From Microbacterium terregens (GTDB lineage Bacteria; Actinomycetota; Actinomycetes; Actinomycetales; Microbacteriaceae): 64,000 nucleotides of DNA. Location: contig NZ_BAAAWH010000001.1 of the NCBI RefSeq assembly GCF_039534975.1, forward strand, positions 2,728,001 to 2,792,000, in the 5' to 3' direction. Each line of letters begins with the position of its first letter. Position 1 is the stretch's first letter. This document shows, piece after piece, positions 23,018-31,987 of the stretch. The position numbers and the translations under genes were made by a program. The notes under the pieces are model-generated. The model was not told where the DNA came from and made no database searches. It saw only the letters and a program-made list of their open reading frames with translations.

Positions 23018-24454
23018 ATGCGGGCAGATCAGGCGTCGGTTGCTGGACAGCGTGGCGTTGTGCAGCGATACGATGCCTCGATGGCGACCGAAAGGCACGG
23101 TGGCCGCCGCGGGGAAACGCGGTCACAAGATCCTCCGCAACGGGAGCCTCGAGGCTCCGGATTCCGACAGGCCTCGGGGGCCGCCCGCCTCGAGCCCGAG
23201 ACCGGCCTCATCACCTCCCGGCCCGGCGTGGCGCGTCTTCAGCGGACCGCCGGAAATGTCGCCACGTCTGCTCTGCTGCGAGACACACCTCCCGCACGCA
23301 CCGGCAAAGCCCTCGTTGTCCAACGGGATCCGAACGTCGTGCCGTTCGTCGACAGGAAGCACCGGCCCACTGACGTCGCGTTCGCCACCAAGCTGGGGAA
23401 GTCAGATGCAGCGGACCTGCGCAGCAAGGGCGTTCTGGGCCTGAAGACCAAGCAGATGATGAACGGCAAGATGCAGTGGTTTCGCGGCGCCGCACACGAT
23501 GCCTATGTCGACCAGGTCACGCCTGCGCTGCGTGAGGCACATGTGCAGACCCAGATCAACGCTCTCAAGGGTCGCCAGGCCGCCACGACACAGGATCTGC
23601 GTTGGCGGGGCGTGTTCGGGCAGAAGCTTTCGAGTTGGCGGCAAGCGATCCTGAGAATGGCAGGTGGAATGGACGACGCCAGGAGTTCCTTTCAAGACGC
23701 GCTCAGCAGCCAGGCACAAGCCAATGCGCTCATGACGCAGATACTCCTCGCCGCCGTGACGATCGGCTTCGCAGCGGGCTTTGAGCCGCTGCTATCCGCG
23801 GCACTGATGGCGTCGAAGATCGGAGGCACTGCCGCGGAAGTCGCAGAGGCGACGAAGCGAGTGGCAGCCATTGTCGAAAGAGCCGAAAATCCTGTCATCG
23901 CCGCCGTGGGCACCACGGGGAACATCGTCGGCGCCGCCCCGCGTCCTGGCGTCAAGAGCAGCAGCCCGATGTCCTATTTGACGGACACCCTCGAAGCCCT
24001 CGAGCGGCACATACAAGCCATCGAGGAGGCCTTCGGCACGCGGGCGGGGAACGTGGCGCAGTTACCCGATGATGCCGCCGCCGTCATCGACACCGCAGCA
24101 CAAGAGCAGATCTACAAGAACCTCTTCGACAAGCTCGACAAGCAAGCGTTAGGCGTTGAGTCCCTCAAGGAGCGGCCGCAGTTGACCATCATCCTTGAGC
24201 GCTACATGTGGGCGAAATGGTTCCCGCAGAACTACGTGCCGGATTACCACCCCGAAACCGGCGGATACTGGGAAGCCAACTTCAAGGGGTGGGGAACGGG
24301 TCTTGAAGACCACATGAACGACATCGGGATTGCAAAGCTCGCCGGTGTCGAGCTCACCGGCCATTGGTACTCGTCGAACTCCTCGGGCTGGGCGGATGAC
24401 CTCATCGCTTGGTCGAAGCAATACATGAACAACGGTGAAACGTTCAAGAAGTAG
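23018..24454 (+). CDS. Large soluble protein with LQRTAGN motif
   Basis: The product is about 478 residues. The N-terminal region is polar and disordered, then comes GVARLQRTAGNVATSALL followed by VVQRDP. This LQR-x-AGN...VQR signature is common in actinobacterial proteins associated with extracellular contractile injection systems (DUF4157-type), but no DUF4157 HEXXH site is seen. The C-terminal part has a hydrophobic helix (TQILLAAVTIGFAAGFEPLLSAALM) and ends with a Trp/Tyr-rich domain (YWEANFKGWGTGLEDHMN, WYSSNSSGW). It may be an injected or secreted effector. The start is uncertain: 23018 or 23081. Confidence 0.6.
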   Translation: MRADQASVAGQRGVVQRYDASMATERHGGRRGETRSQDPPQREPRGSGFRQASGAARLEPETGLITSRPGVARLQRTAGNVATSALLRDTPPARTGKALVVQRDPNVVPFVDRKHRPTDVAFATKLGKSDAADLRSKGVLGLKTKQMMNGKMQWFRGAAHDAYVDQVTPALREAHVQTQINALKGRQAATTQDLRWRGVFGQKLSSWRQAILRMAGGMDDARSSFQDALSSQAQANALMTQILLAAVTIGFAAGFEPLLSAALMASKIGGTAAEVAEATKRVAAIVERAENPVIAAVGTTGNIVGAAPRPGVKSSSPMSYLTDTLEALERHIQAIEEAFGTRAGNVAQLPDDAAAVIDTAAQEQIYKNLFDKLDKQALGVESLKERPQLTIILERYMWAKWFPQNYVPDYHPETGGYWEANFKGWGTGLEDHMNDIGIAKLAGVELTGHWYSSNSSGWADDLIAWSKQYMNNGETFKK

Positions 24455-24523
24455 GCGGATCAGACACGCCCTCGCCGACTTCAGCCGGGCAGAGTCAGTC
24501 CGCCTCCGCCAGATAGCTGGCCC

Positions 24524-27142
24524 TCACCACAGCGCCATGGCCTCTTTCACGCTCGGCTCGGCGTCTGGCAACGCGACCGCCACCGCCTCGGTCAAGGCCA
24601 TCGCGGCTCCCGCGCGCTCGCCCGCCGCCAATCCCTGCGGGTCGCGTTCGCGAAGAGCTGCCAGCGGAGCTCTCTGCACGGCAAGACCCTCGACATCCAG
24701 GATGCCGGTGCGCCGGCGGGCCGAGGCCGCAACCTGCGAGAAGGCGCCCGCGCGCCATGCGTCCCCCCGGGTCGCGGCGATCGCGGCGAGACCGTCCAGC
24801 GCGAATGCGACGCCTTCCTCGTAGTGCAACCGGATCGACAGTCTGAGGGTGAGGAACCACTCCTGCTCAGCCGCCTCCACCTGCCCGGTCAAGAACAGCA
24901 CCCGCGTGCGATTGTTGCCCGCAACGGCTCGCGTGTACGGGTCGTGTCCCTCGTCGGCGATCTCAGCGGAGCGAGAGAAGTGGGCCAGGGCCCCGTCGAG
25001 ATGGCCCCCGACCACATCGACCCAACCGAGGCCGACCTCGGCCATCGATTCAGACCAGCGGTCATCTACCTTGCGGAAGGTGGCGAGTGCCTCGTTGAGT
25101 TCGAGCGCAACGGCCTCTGCGTCGAAGTCGGGGAACTGGAGTCTCGCCGTCGCGCGCCCCGCGAGCGCGATGGCCGCGGCATCCTCATCTCCGCTCTCTG
25201 CAAACAACCGTGCGCTCTCGCCCAGTCCGGCGACGACTTCGTTCGACGGATGCTGCCACAACTCGCTCCACATGGCGAAGAACTCCGCCACCGCGCGAGT
25301 GCGCTGCGAGATCGGCTGGTGCTTCTCAAGCAGCTCGAGCATCCACAGACGCACCTCGGAGAGGAAGCCCGAGATCCACCAATAGACGAACAGGGTCCAC
25401 GCGAGCTCCGCGACGTCGTCGAGTCGGTTGCCATCCATCAGATGACGCACGGCGGCCCGCAGATTCGACAGCTCCCAGCCGATCTGTCGCACAGCGTCGA
25501 CTTGTCCCGCGCCGCGAAGACCGGGTGCCACCCGGCGGACAAGGTCCGCGTAGTAGTCGGCATGGGCCGCCCGAAGCTCATCGATCTCGCCGCGCGCTTT
25601 GAGGCGATCGACCGCATACTCCCGCATGATCGAGAGCAGCGAAAAGGTGGATCTGCCCTCGACCTCGATCGGCTTGACGAGTGAGTCGTCCACCAGTTCC
25701 GACAGCGCATCGATTGCGCGGCCGTCCCACGGCCTCCCGCGACCGATGGCCTCGACGGCATCCAGAGTGAACCGGGTGGCGAAGACGCCCAGATCTTCCA
25801 GCAACGTGCGCTGCTCTTGGCTGAGCAGGCTGACGCTCCATTCGATTGTCGTCCGCATGGTCCGGTGCCGAATGGGCATGTCGCGGTTCGCCACCGTCAG
25901 AACGCTGAGGCTGTGATCCAAGCGTTGGGCGATATAGCGCGGTGTGAGCAGCCGCACTTGCGCCGCCGCCAGTTCGATGGCCAAGGGCAGACCCTCGAGT
26001 CGCTTGCAGATGTCGACGACAGCGGCCACGTTCTCTGTCGTGAGCGTGAAGTCGGGTTTGACCGCCTGTGCCCGGTCGACGAACAGTGCAACCGCCGAGG
26101 ATGCACGGGCTCGGTCAGGATTCAGAGGTCCGGTGTCCCCCGGCAGACGAAGCGATTCCACCTCGTACACTTGCTCTCCGCGGATCCGCAGCACGATTCG
26201 GCTGGTCACGAGAAAACGCGCGTGCGGCGCCGCGGTGTAGAGCTGGACGATCGCCGGTGCAGCCTCCACGATCTGCTCGAAGTCATCGAGCACGATCAGC
26301 ACCCGTCTGTCCTCGAGCGCGTGAGAAATGCGCTCTTCCAGTGCCACTTCGCCGTTGTCGCGGACGCCGAAGAAGTAAGCGATCGTGGGAAGGAGCAGGC
26401 CGGGCTCCTGCACGCCTTCGAGCGCCACGAAGTAGATTCCATCCGGAAACATGTCCTCTGACGCGGCGGCGACCTCGACGGCGAGTCGGCTCTTGCCGAT
26501 TCCGCCAGGGCCTACCAAGGTCACCACGTGGTTGTCGTCCCGCGCGAGCAGCTGCCGCACCCGTGAGACGTCCTCCTCGCGACCGACGGTCTTCGTGAAT
26601 GCGACCGGAAGCTGAGGGACAGGGGGCGCGGACTCGACAGCATCGTCGCCGGCCTCGGGCCGAGTCTCGTCGAAGCGCTCTGCCAAGAGTGTGGCGAGAT
26701 CCGTCAAAACCCGCCCCACCAACTCGTCCGTATCCGTGAACGGCAGGTAGGAAGCGGTGTTGTCAATCTGGATGCGGTCGATCAGACGCTCGAGGCGGTC
26801 GTCGCGTCCGTCGCTTTCCTTGATGTAGATCAGCTTCGGCATGGTCGGAGGAGCCCGATCGTACTCATCTTCGATGGCCGACGTCGTCCCGTCGGCAGCT
26901 ACGTCGCCATAGCTGTCGGCATAGATGCCGACGAAGATGTCGCTCTGCGCGAGATACGACCGGGACAGCTCGGCGGGCGAATGAGGGTGTGCACCGAGAT
27001 TCGACATGACCGGGGCAAGTCGCAGGCGCTCGATCGCCTGCTGCACAGCGCGTCGTTCGTCGGCGAGCTCCCGCAGGGTAGAGCTCACGAACACGCGAAT
27101 CTGCTGATCCGGCGTTCGAATCACCGATGGCGTCGCGGCCAT
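24524..27142 (-). CDS. DUF4062-STAND ATPase (AfsR/LuxR-like NTPase with TPR region)
   Basis: The product is about 872 residues. The DUF4062 domain fills residues ~15-110 (IRVFVSSTLRELADERRAV, SDIFVGIYADSYG). The NB-ARC-type ATPase has Walker A VGPGGIGKSRLA (~207-218) and Walker B VLIVLDDFEQ (~282-291), then a winged-helix part (SLLSQEQRTLLEDLGVF) and a TPR-rich C-terminus. No DNA-binding domain is seen at either end, so regulator annotation is doubtful. STAND proteins with such N-terminal domains act as ligand-triggered switches, and several families work in antiphage defence; a role here is inference. A GTG at 27169 is an alternative start. Confidence 0.85.
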   Translation of the reverse strand: MAATPSVIRTPDQQIRVFVSSTLRELADERRAVQQAIERLRLAPVMSNLGAHPHSPAELSRSYLAQSDIFVGIYADSYGDVAADGTTSAIEDEYDRAPPTMPKLIYIKESDGRDDRLERLIDRIQIDNTASYLPFTDTDELVGRVLTDLATLLAERFDETRPEAGDDAVESAPPVPQLPVAFTKTVGREEDVSRVRQLLARDDNHVVTLVGPGGIGKSRLAVEVAAASEDMFPDGIYFVALEGVQEPGLLLPTIAYFFGVRDNGEVALEERISHALEDRRVLIVLDDFEQIVEAAPAIVQLYTAAPHARFLVTSRIVLRIRGEQVYEVESLRLPGDTGPLNPDRARASSAVALFVDRAQAVKPDFTLTTENVAAVVDICKRLEGLPLAIELAAAQVRLLTPRYIAQRLDHSLSVLTVANRDMPIRHRTMRTTIEWSVSLLSQEQRTLLEDLGVFATRFTLDAVEAIGRGRPWDGRAIDALSELVDDSLVKPIEVEGRSTFSLLSIMREYAVDRLKARGEIDELRAAHADYYADLVRRVAPGLRGAGQVDAVRQIGWELSNLRAAVRHLMDGNRLDDVAELAWTLFVYWWISGFLSEVRLWMLELLEKHQPISQRTRAVAEFFAMWSELWQHPSNEVVAGLGESARLFAESGDEDAAAIALAGRATARLQFPDFDAEAVALELNEALATFRKVDDRWSESMAEVGLGWVDVVGGHLDGALAHFSRSAEIADEGHDPYTRAVAGNNRTRVLFLTGQVEAAEQEWFLTLRLSIRLHYEEGVAFALDGLAAIAATRGDAWRAGAFSQVAASARRRTGILDVEGLAVQRAPLAALRERDPQGLAAGERAGAAMALTEAVAVALPDAEPSVKEAMALW

Positions 27143-27406
27143 GACCACATCATCCACCCCGGGCGCCACCCGGTACCAGTAGTACCCCTTGACATCGATA
27201 GGCGGGCCAGAGTAGTAAACAGATGTTCGGCGCTTCTACATTCGAGTTCATGTCGGTGCTGATCGAATTGTGACCTGCGCTACCCGAGGTTCACGTCGAA
27301 TCCTCGCAGGGTTGTTTTCGACCTCTGGGGGTATTCGTGGAGCCGATTGTCACGACCGCGTGCAGCGGCCGGTCCCCGGTCAGGTCGACCAGACCCGAAC
27401 ACGCCC

Positions 27407-28180
27407 ATGCTGGCTGACGCTCATACGGAGCAATGGTGCCCGTCCGGCTGGGTGCGGCACGAGTACGTCCATGGCGACCATGAACACAACTTCTACGTCG
27501 TCGACCCGACGCCCTCTCCATCTCGACGCAGCGTGCTGCTCTTGCACGAATTCCCAGGAATAGACAAACGGATCGTCTCGCTCGCGGATCGGCTGTCCGC
27601 TGACTTCCGCGTCGTGCTTCCCTCGATGTTCGGGGTGGACGGATCACTGCGGGCGTGGGACAGCGTGAAGCAGATCTGCGTCCGAAGGGAAGTGCACCTG
27701 ATCGCGAGGGGCAGCGTTTCAAAGAGCGTCGTATGGCTCAAGGATTTCATCGACAAGCATGTGGCACCCGAAGAATCCCCCTACGGCGTCGTCGGGATGT
27801 GCTTCTCGGGCAACTTTGCGCTCGCGTTGGCAGTGGACGATCAGGTGAAGGCGGCGATCGTCGCACAGCCGTCTCTTCCGCTCTTTCCCTCCTCACTCGG
27901 GCTGTCTCGAAGTGATCAGAAACGGCTCAGGGAGCGCACCGACCTGTGTGTTCGCGGCTATCGCTATTACGGCGATCAGATCTCACCCGCGGTGAAACTC
28001 GCCTCTGCTGCGCGGCTCCTTGACCCGGGAAGGATTCAGACATTCACGCTGTCAGCCGCGCAGCCCACGCACTCGACTCTCACGGGTTGCCGTCCGAGCG
28101 CGTTTGCGCTCGCGGACATGCAGAGATTTCTTGTCGCCGCGCTGCGCAGCGGTGAAACCGAAGTGCAGCAAGGGCAGTGA
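27407..28180 (+). CDS. Dienelactone hydrolase-like protein
   Basis: The 257-residue alpha/beta hydrolase has the DLH-type nucleophile elbow GMCFSG with Cys132 as expected nucleophile, after SVLLLHEFPGIDKR. The C-terminal histidine is probably in QPTHSTL. The family cleaves dienelactones or acts more broadly on esters; the substrate cannot be assigned. It is divergent from the STAND ATPase across 264 bp and lies 124 bp upstream of the giant membrane protein. The protein uses rarer codons than typical for its neighbours in places. Confidence 0.75.
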   Translation: MLADAHTEQWCPSGWVRHEYVHGDHEHNFYVVDPTPSPSRRSVLLLHEFPGIDKRIVSLADRLSADFRVVLPSMFGVDGSLRAWDSVKQICVRREVHLIARGSVSKSVVWLKDFIDKHVAPEESPYGVVGMCFSGNFALALAVDDQVKAAIVAQPSLPLFPSSLGLSRSDQKRLRERTDLCVRGYRYYGDQISPAVKLASAARLLDPGRIQTFTLSAAQPTHSTLTGCRPSAFALADMQRFLVAALRSGETEVQQGQ

Positions 28181-28304
28181 TACCCACATCGGTGGCGACT
28201 TCGCCCCACGGCTCAAAGGGAATTGGCGCGTCACCGCAAGGCGCGAGACGCCGGCCCTTCGTGCGCGTCGATATCGGTCGAGGGACGAGCAGAAAGGCTT
28301 GAGC

Positions 28305-31181
28305 GTGAACGACATGGAATTGCTTGAACTGAGAATTCATGGCGTCTTCAACACCCCTCCGGCGGAGATGCTCGAGGTGGAGAGCGACGGCGTCGTCAGG
28401 GTCGGCGGGGATACTCTGGGTTCCTTCTGGGCGCGTCGCACCGATCAGGCGAGGGGTGGCGTGGTCACGCCGGTGGCCTTTTCGTGGGGCGCCCAAGCCA
28501 GAACCGGCGGTGGCGCGACCCAGGCGATCGGTCGGGCCCTGGTGCATGTGGGATGGTTCCTTGTGCTGCCGTACGCGCTGGTGAACCTCGCCTACTGGAC
28601 TCGAGAGATTCCGGCACAGGAAAGCGGTGAGCATCGAACGTGGGAAGGCGGCGTCGGCGCGGGAACTGTTCGACTCTTCGGGTTGATTCTCACTCTCATC
28701 GCGGTCGCAGCATTCTCCGCCGTCGCGATCGATCTGGTCGCCGTTCAGTGCTTCCGCCGCTTCGCGGAGGGCACCGACGCGGTCTGCGCCGCGCTCCCCT
28801 CCCTCTTCGACGGCTTGCGGGCGTTCGATGCCGACAGTCGAGCGGCCCTTCTCGGCCTCATCCCGATCGCCGTCGTATTCGTCCTGTACTGGATCGGCCG
28901 CCGCGGCCGAGTGCGATTCGACGCGCCTGTCGAGCAATTCGCGAAGGATATCGGCGGCAACCACGAAAAGGGATTGCCCCTCCTCTCGACGCGGGGGTTC
29001 TGGGCGGGCGCCCGCGTGAGGTCGACATCCGAGTGGCTGCACGTGGCGGCCTCCATCCTCCTCGTCCTCTTCCTGCTCGCCTTCGACGCCGCATTCCCGA
29101 AAGCGGACTGCGTGGCCGTTCCCGCAGACACTCTGACCCTCGCGTGCCTTGACGCACCGCGGATCGTGCCGCTCGTGTTCGCCGTCGGCGCCGTGGCCGG
29201 GATCGTCATCGTCGGTGTCTTTGTGGTGCTCGCCTCGAGCACACCGATGCGTGACGCGGAACCGCAGGCCGCTCGCCGGCGCATGCCGCGGTGGGTGCAG
29301 AATCGGATGAATCAGCCTCCGCACCGGCGGATCGACCAGAAGCGCTTTCATGCTCTCGTGTCTCTGGTCGTCGCTTCCTGCGCGTACGTCAGCTGGCTCA
29401 TCTTGACCAGTTTCGTCTCCTTCGCGAACGAGCCGGGCGCGCAACCGCAGTTCACGGGCTTGATCGGAACGCCGATCGTGTTGATGACGCTGGCGCTGTT
29501 CCTTGCGCTGTCAGCGCTCAATTGGCGCCAAGCATCCCCGCGGCTCCGGACCGCTGGGTACACCTTCCTCTGGGTAGGCGGAATCGGCTTACTCGTGGGC
29601 GCGATCCTGCCGTCCGGGACGACGCAATGGCTTGTCACGTTTCTGGGTGCGGCCGTGGTGATCGCATTCCTGTTCTTCGTCCGCGGGTCGACGCGAGACG
29701 CGCGGGCGCTGACTCCCGTCCCCTGCGCGCCGGAGACCCCACCGTCCGCGGGGGCTGAGCCGCAGTTCCCGGCGCTTCGCTTCAGGGCGTGGGATGGTCA
29801 CGGGGCGGCGGTGGCCATGATGCTCGCACTGTTCGTCTCCATGGCGCTGTCGAGCCTTCTCGTGCTGGGGCTCGCGGCCTGGCTGGGCGCACCGCAGCCG
29901 GCAGCGGCCGACCGTCTCTGGCGCACCCCTGCGGCACCGCCCTCGGCTGCGGAATGGAACATTCCCGACGCCTACGAACGGTTCGCCGTCGTACTGACGG
30001 TCATCGTGGGGCTGACCCTCATCCTCCTCATCGTCGTCGCTGTGTCGACGATGCGCCGACTCACGAAATACACGCTTCCGAAGCTGTCTTGGACGGCCGA
30101 AAAGGACTCCCGAGGCGAGCGCACGTTCGCGGAGCGCGGCGGTGTCGAAAGGCCCGATACGTCGGGGTACCCCGTCAAGCTGGAAGCGGAGGCCGAGCGG
30201 ACTCGTCTCAGGGCGATGACCAGACGCACCTCACACCTTGCGCATCGCGGCGAACCGCTCTTCGCCTGGATCTCCGCCTTGGCGATGACCGGCTTCATCA
30301 CACTGGCGTCGCCGGCCCTGTTCGACTTCGTCAAGGCGTGGCTCACCACGATCAAGCCGGGCCTGCCCGGTGAGATACGGACTATGACGACGGCCGTACT
30401 CGTTGCACTGGCCGTTCTGGCAGCCGGAGCGGTGGTCGCCAACGCCGTGTCCAGCGTTGACCGACCCCTGGGTGTGTTCTGGGATGTGGTCGCCTTCTTC
30501 CCCCGAGCCGGGCACCCCTTCGCCCCGCCGTGCTTCGCCGAGAGGACCGTACCCGAACTTGCCGAATACTCGCGAAGGTTCCTCAAAACGACCGAGACGC
30601 TGGGCAACGGGCGGCCTGTCGACCGCGCCATCATCATGACGGCGCACTCGATGGGCTCCACCATCGCGGCCGCGACCATCCTGTCGCTACGAGGCGAAAC
30701 AGTCGGCTACGCACCGCACGACATACGCCTGCTTACGGATCGAATCGCGATGCTTTCGTACGGCAGCCAGCTCCGGGCCTACTTCAGTCGGTTCTTCCCC
30801 TCGGTCTTCGGGTGCCAGGTCCTGGGCGTGCCCGGCCTCCTGGGGCCCAGCCTGTTCGGGCTAGATCCATGGAAAAGGCAGGTCGAAGCTGAGTTTGCGT
30901 GCGCGCAGCTGTGTCCGCCGGACGCCAGCCCTCACAGTCTGACCGGAATGCTCGGCGCGAAAGGCAGGGAGGTGTCGAAGTGGCGCAACCTTTGGCGCCG
31001 GAGCGACTACCTCGGCTTCCCCGTGTACGCCTACCGAGACGAGGGGAACCCCGTTGACCGAGGCGCTTCTGAAACCGCTCCGGGCTACATGTGGCGAATC
31101 GCCACCCATTCGGACTACCTGGCGGTCGACCAACTCGCCCTGCAACGCGAGCACCTTGAGGCAGCGCTTCGGGCTGGCTGA
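28305..31181 (+). CDS. Very large multi-pass membrane protein with lipase-like motif
   Basis: The 958-residue protein starts VNDMELLELRIHGVFNTPP; GTG at 28305 has AGAAAGG upstream (an ATG lies three codons later). About ten to twelve membrane helices are spread over residues ~70-740. Near the C-terminus AHSMGSTIAAA (His781, Ser782, Gly784) looks like a serine-hydrolase elbow, followed by a domain with SYGSQLRAYF and a late ATHSDYL. Such proteins are annotated only as hypothetical in actinobacteria. It may be a membrane-embedded lipase or esterase. It follows the dienelactone hydrolase-like gene on the same strand. Confidence 0.75.
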   Translation: MNDMELLELRIHGVFNTPPAEMLEVESDGVVRVGGDTLGSFWARRTDQARGGVVTPVAFSWGAQARTGGGATQAIGRALVHVGWFLVLPYALVNLAYWTREIPAQESGEHRTWEGGVGAGTVRLFGLILTLIAVAAFSAVAIDLVAVQCFRRFAEGTDAVCAALPSLFDGLRAFDADSRAALLGLIPIAVVFVLYWIGRRGRVRFDAPVEQFAKDIGGNHEKGLPLLSTRGFWAGARVRSTSEWLHVAASILLVLFLLAFDAAFPKADCVAVPADTLTLACLDAPRIVPLVFAVGAVAGIVIVGVFVVLASSTPMRDAEPQAARRRMPRWVQNRMNQPPHRRIDQKRFHALVSLVVASCAYVSWLILTSFVSFANEPGAQPQFTGLIGTPIVLMTLALFLALSALNWRQASPRLRTAGYTFLWVGGIGLLVGAILPSGTTQWLVTFLGAAVVIAFLFFVRGSTRDARALTPVPCAPETPPSAGAEPQFPALRFRAWDGHGAAVAMMLALFVSMALSSLLVLGLAAWLGAPQPAAADRLWRTPAAPPSAAEWNIPDAYERFAVVLTVIVGLTLILLIVVAVSTMRRLTKYTLPKLSWTAEKDSRGERTFAERGGVERPDTSGYPVKLEAEAERTRLRAMTRRTSHLAHRGEPLFAWISALAMTGFITLASPALFDFVKAWLTTIKPGLPGEIRTMTTAVLVALAVLAAGAVVANAVSSVDRPLGVFWDVVAFFPRAGHPFAPPCFAERTVPELAEYSRRFLKTTETLGNGRPVDRAIIMTAHSMGSTIAAATILSLRGETVGYAPHDIRLLTDRIAMLSYGSQLRAYFSRFFPSVFGCQVLGVPGLLGPSLFGLDPWKRQVEAEFACAQLCPPDASPHSLTGMLGAKGREVSKWRNLWRRSDYLGFPVYAYRDEGNPVDRGASETAPGYMWRIATHSDYLAVDQLALQREHLEAALRAG

Positions 31182-31300
31182 GGTTCGCGTTGACATCAGT
31201 CGGCGCCGAGGTACCGACGGCGGGTTCCGGGACAGCGAGCCAACCCACCCCCCGCACAACAAACCGGCGCGTTCTCTCGTGGCGGGCCGGCGCGACGTGG

Positions 31301-31987
31301 TCAGACGACGAGGAAGTCGAGCAGTCGCTGGGGATCTTCGCGCACGTCGGCGGCCGGCGAGTCGAGCACGATCGCGCCCTTCTCCATGGCCAAGACGCGT
31401 GTGGCGAATTCCACGAGCGGCTGCGGGGATTGGTCCACCAGAACGATGATGACTCCGGCGCCGGCGATGTCGCGGAACGCCGCCAGCACGTCGCGCACGA
31501 GCGAGGGCTGCAGGCCTTGGGAGAACTCGTCGACGAGGATCGCCTTCTCCCCCGCCAGGATCGCGCGCGCGAGTCCGACCTGTTGTTTCTGCCCTCCGGA
31601 GAGGTCGCCGGCGTTGACGTTCATGCGCTCCCGGATCACGGGAAACAGAGCGGTGACATCCACCGGCGGCTCGTAGCCGCGACGTCGCGCCAGGGCGAGG
31701 TTCTCCGCGACCGTCAGGCGGGGAAAGACGCCCCGGTCATCGGGCAGGAACGACAGGCCGGCGCGCGCCGCGAGATCGGCGCGACCCGAACGAAGCGGCA
31801 CTTCGTCCAGGAGCACCGTGCCGTCGATCGCGGGCAGCTGGCCGGCCAACGTGCGCATCACCGTGGTCTTGCCCATGCCGTTGCGGCCCAGCAATGCGAT
31901 CACTTCCCCGGCGGCGATGGTCAGGTCCAGCCGCGGGACGACGGGGATCCCGTCGTAACCGGCCGCGAGCGCGTTCACCTCGATCAC
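31301..31987 (-). CDS. livF: Branched-chain amino acid/amide ABC transporter ATPase, LivF type
   Basis: The 228-residue ATPase has Walker A GRNGMGKTT, signature LSGGQKQQVGLARAI, Walker B AILVDEFSQGL and, in place of the H-loop, VDQSPQ. The GTG start overlaps the stop of the LivMG fusion (GTGA). It is the last gene of an operon running amidase-livH-livK-livMG-livF. It powers uptake together with the ATPase half of the fusion protein. The substrate is unknown, but the amidase at the head of the operon hints at an amide or amidated amino acid. Confidence 0.88.
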   Translation of the reverse strand: MIEVNALAAGYDGIPVVPRLDLTIAAGEVIALLGRNGMGKTTVMRTLAGQLPAIDGTVLLDEVPLRSGRADLAARAGLSFLPDDRGVFPRLTVAENLALARRRGYEPPVDVTALFPVIRERMNVNAGDLSGGQKQQVGLARAILAGEKAILVDEFSQGLQPSLVRDVLAAFRDIAGAGVIIVLVDQSPQPLVEFATRVLAMEKGAIVLDSPAADVREDPQRLLDFLVV

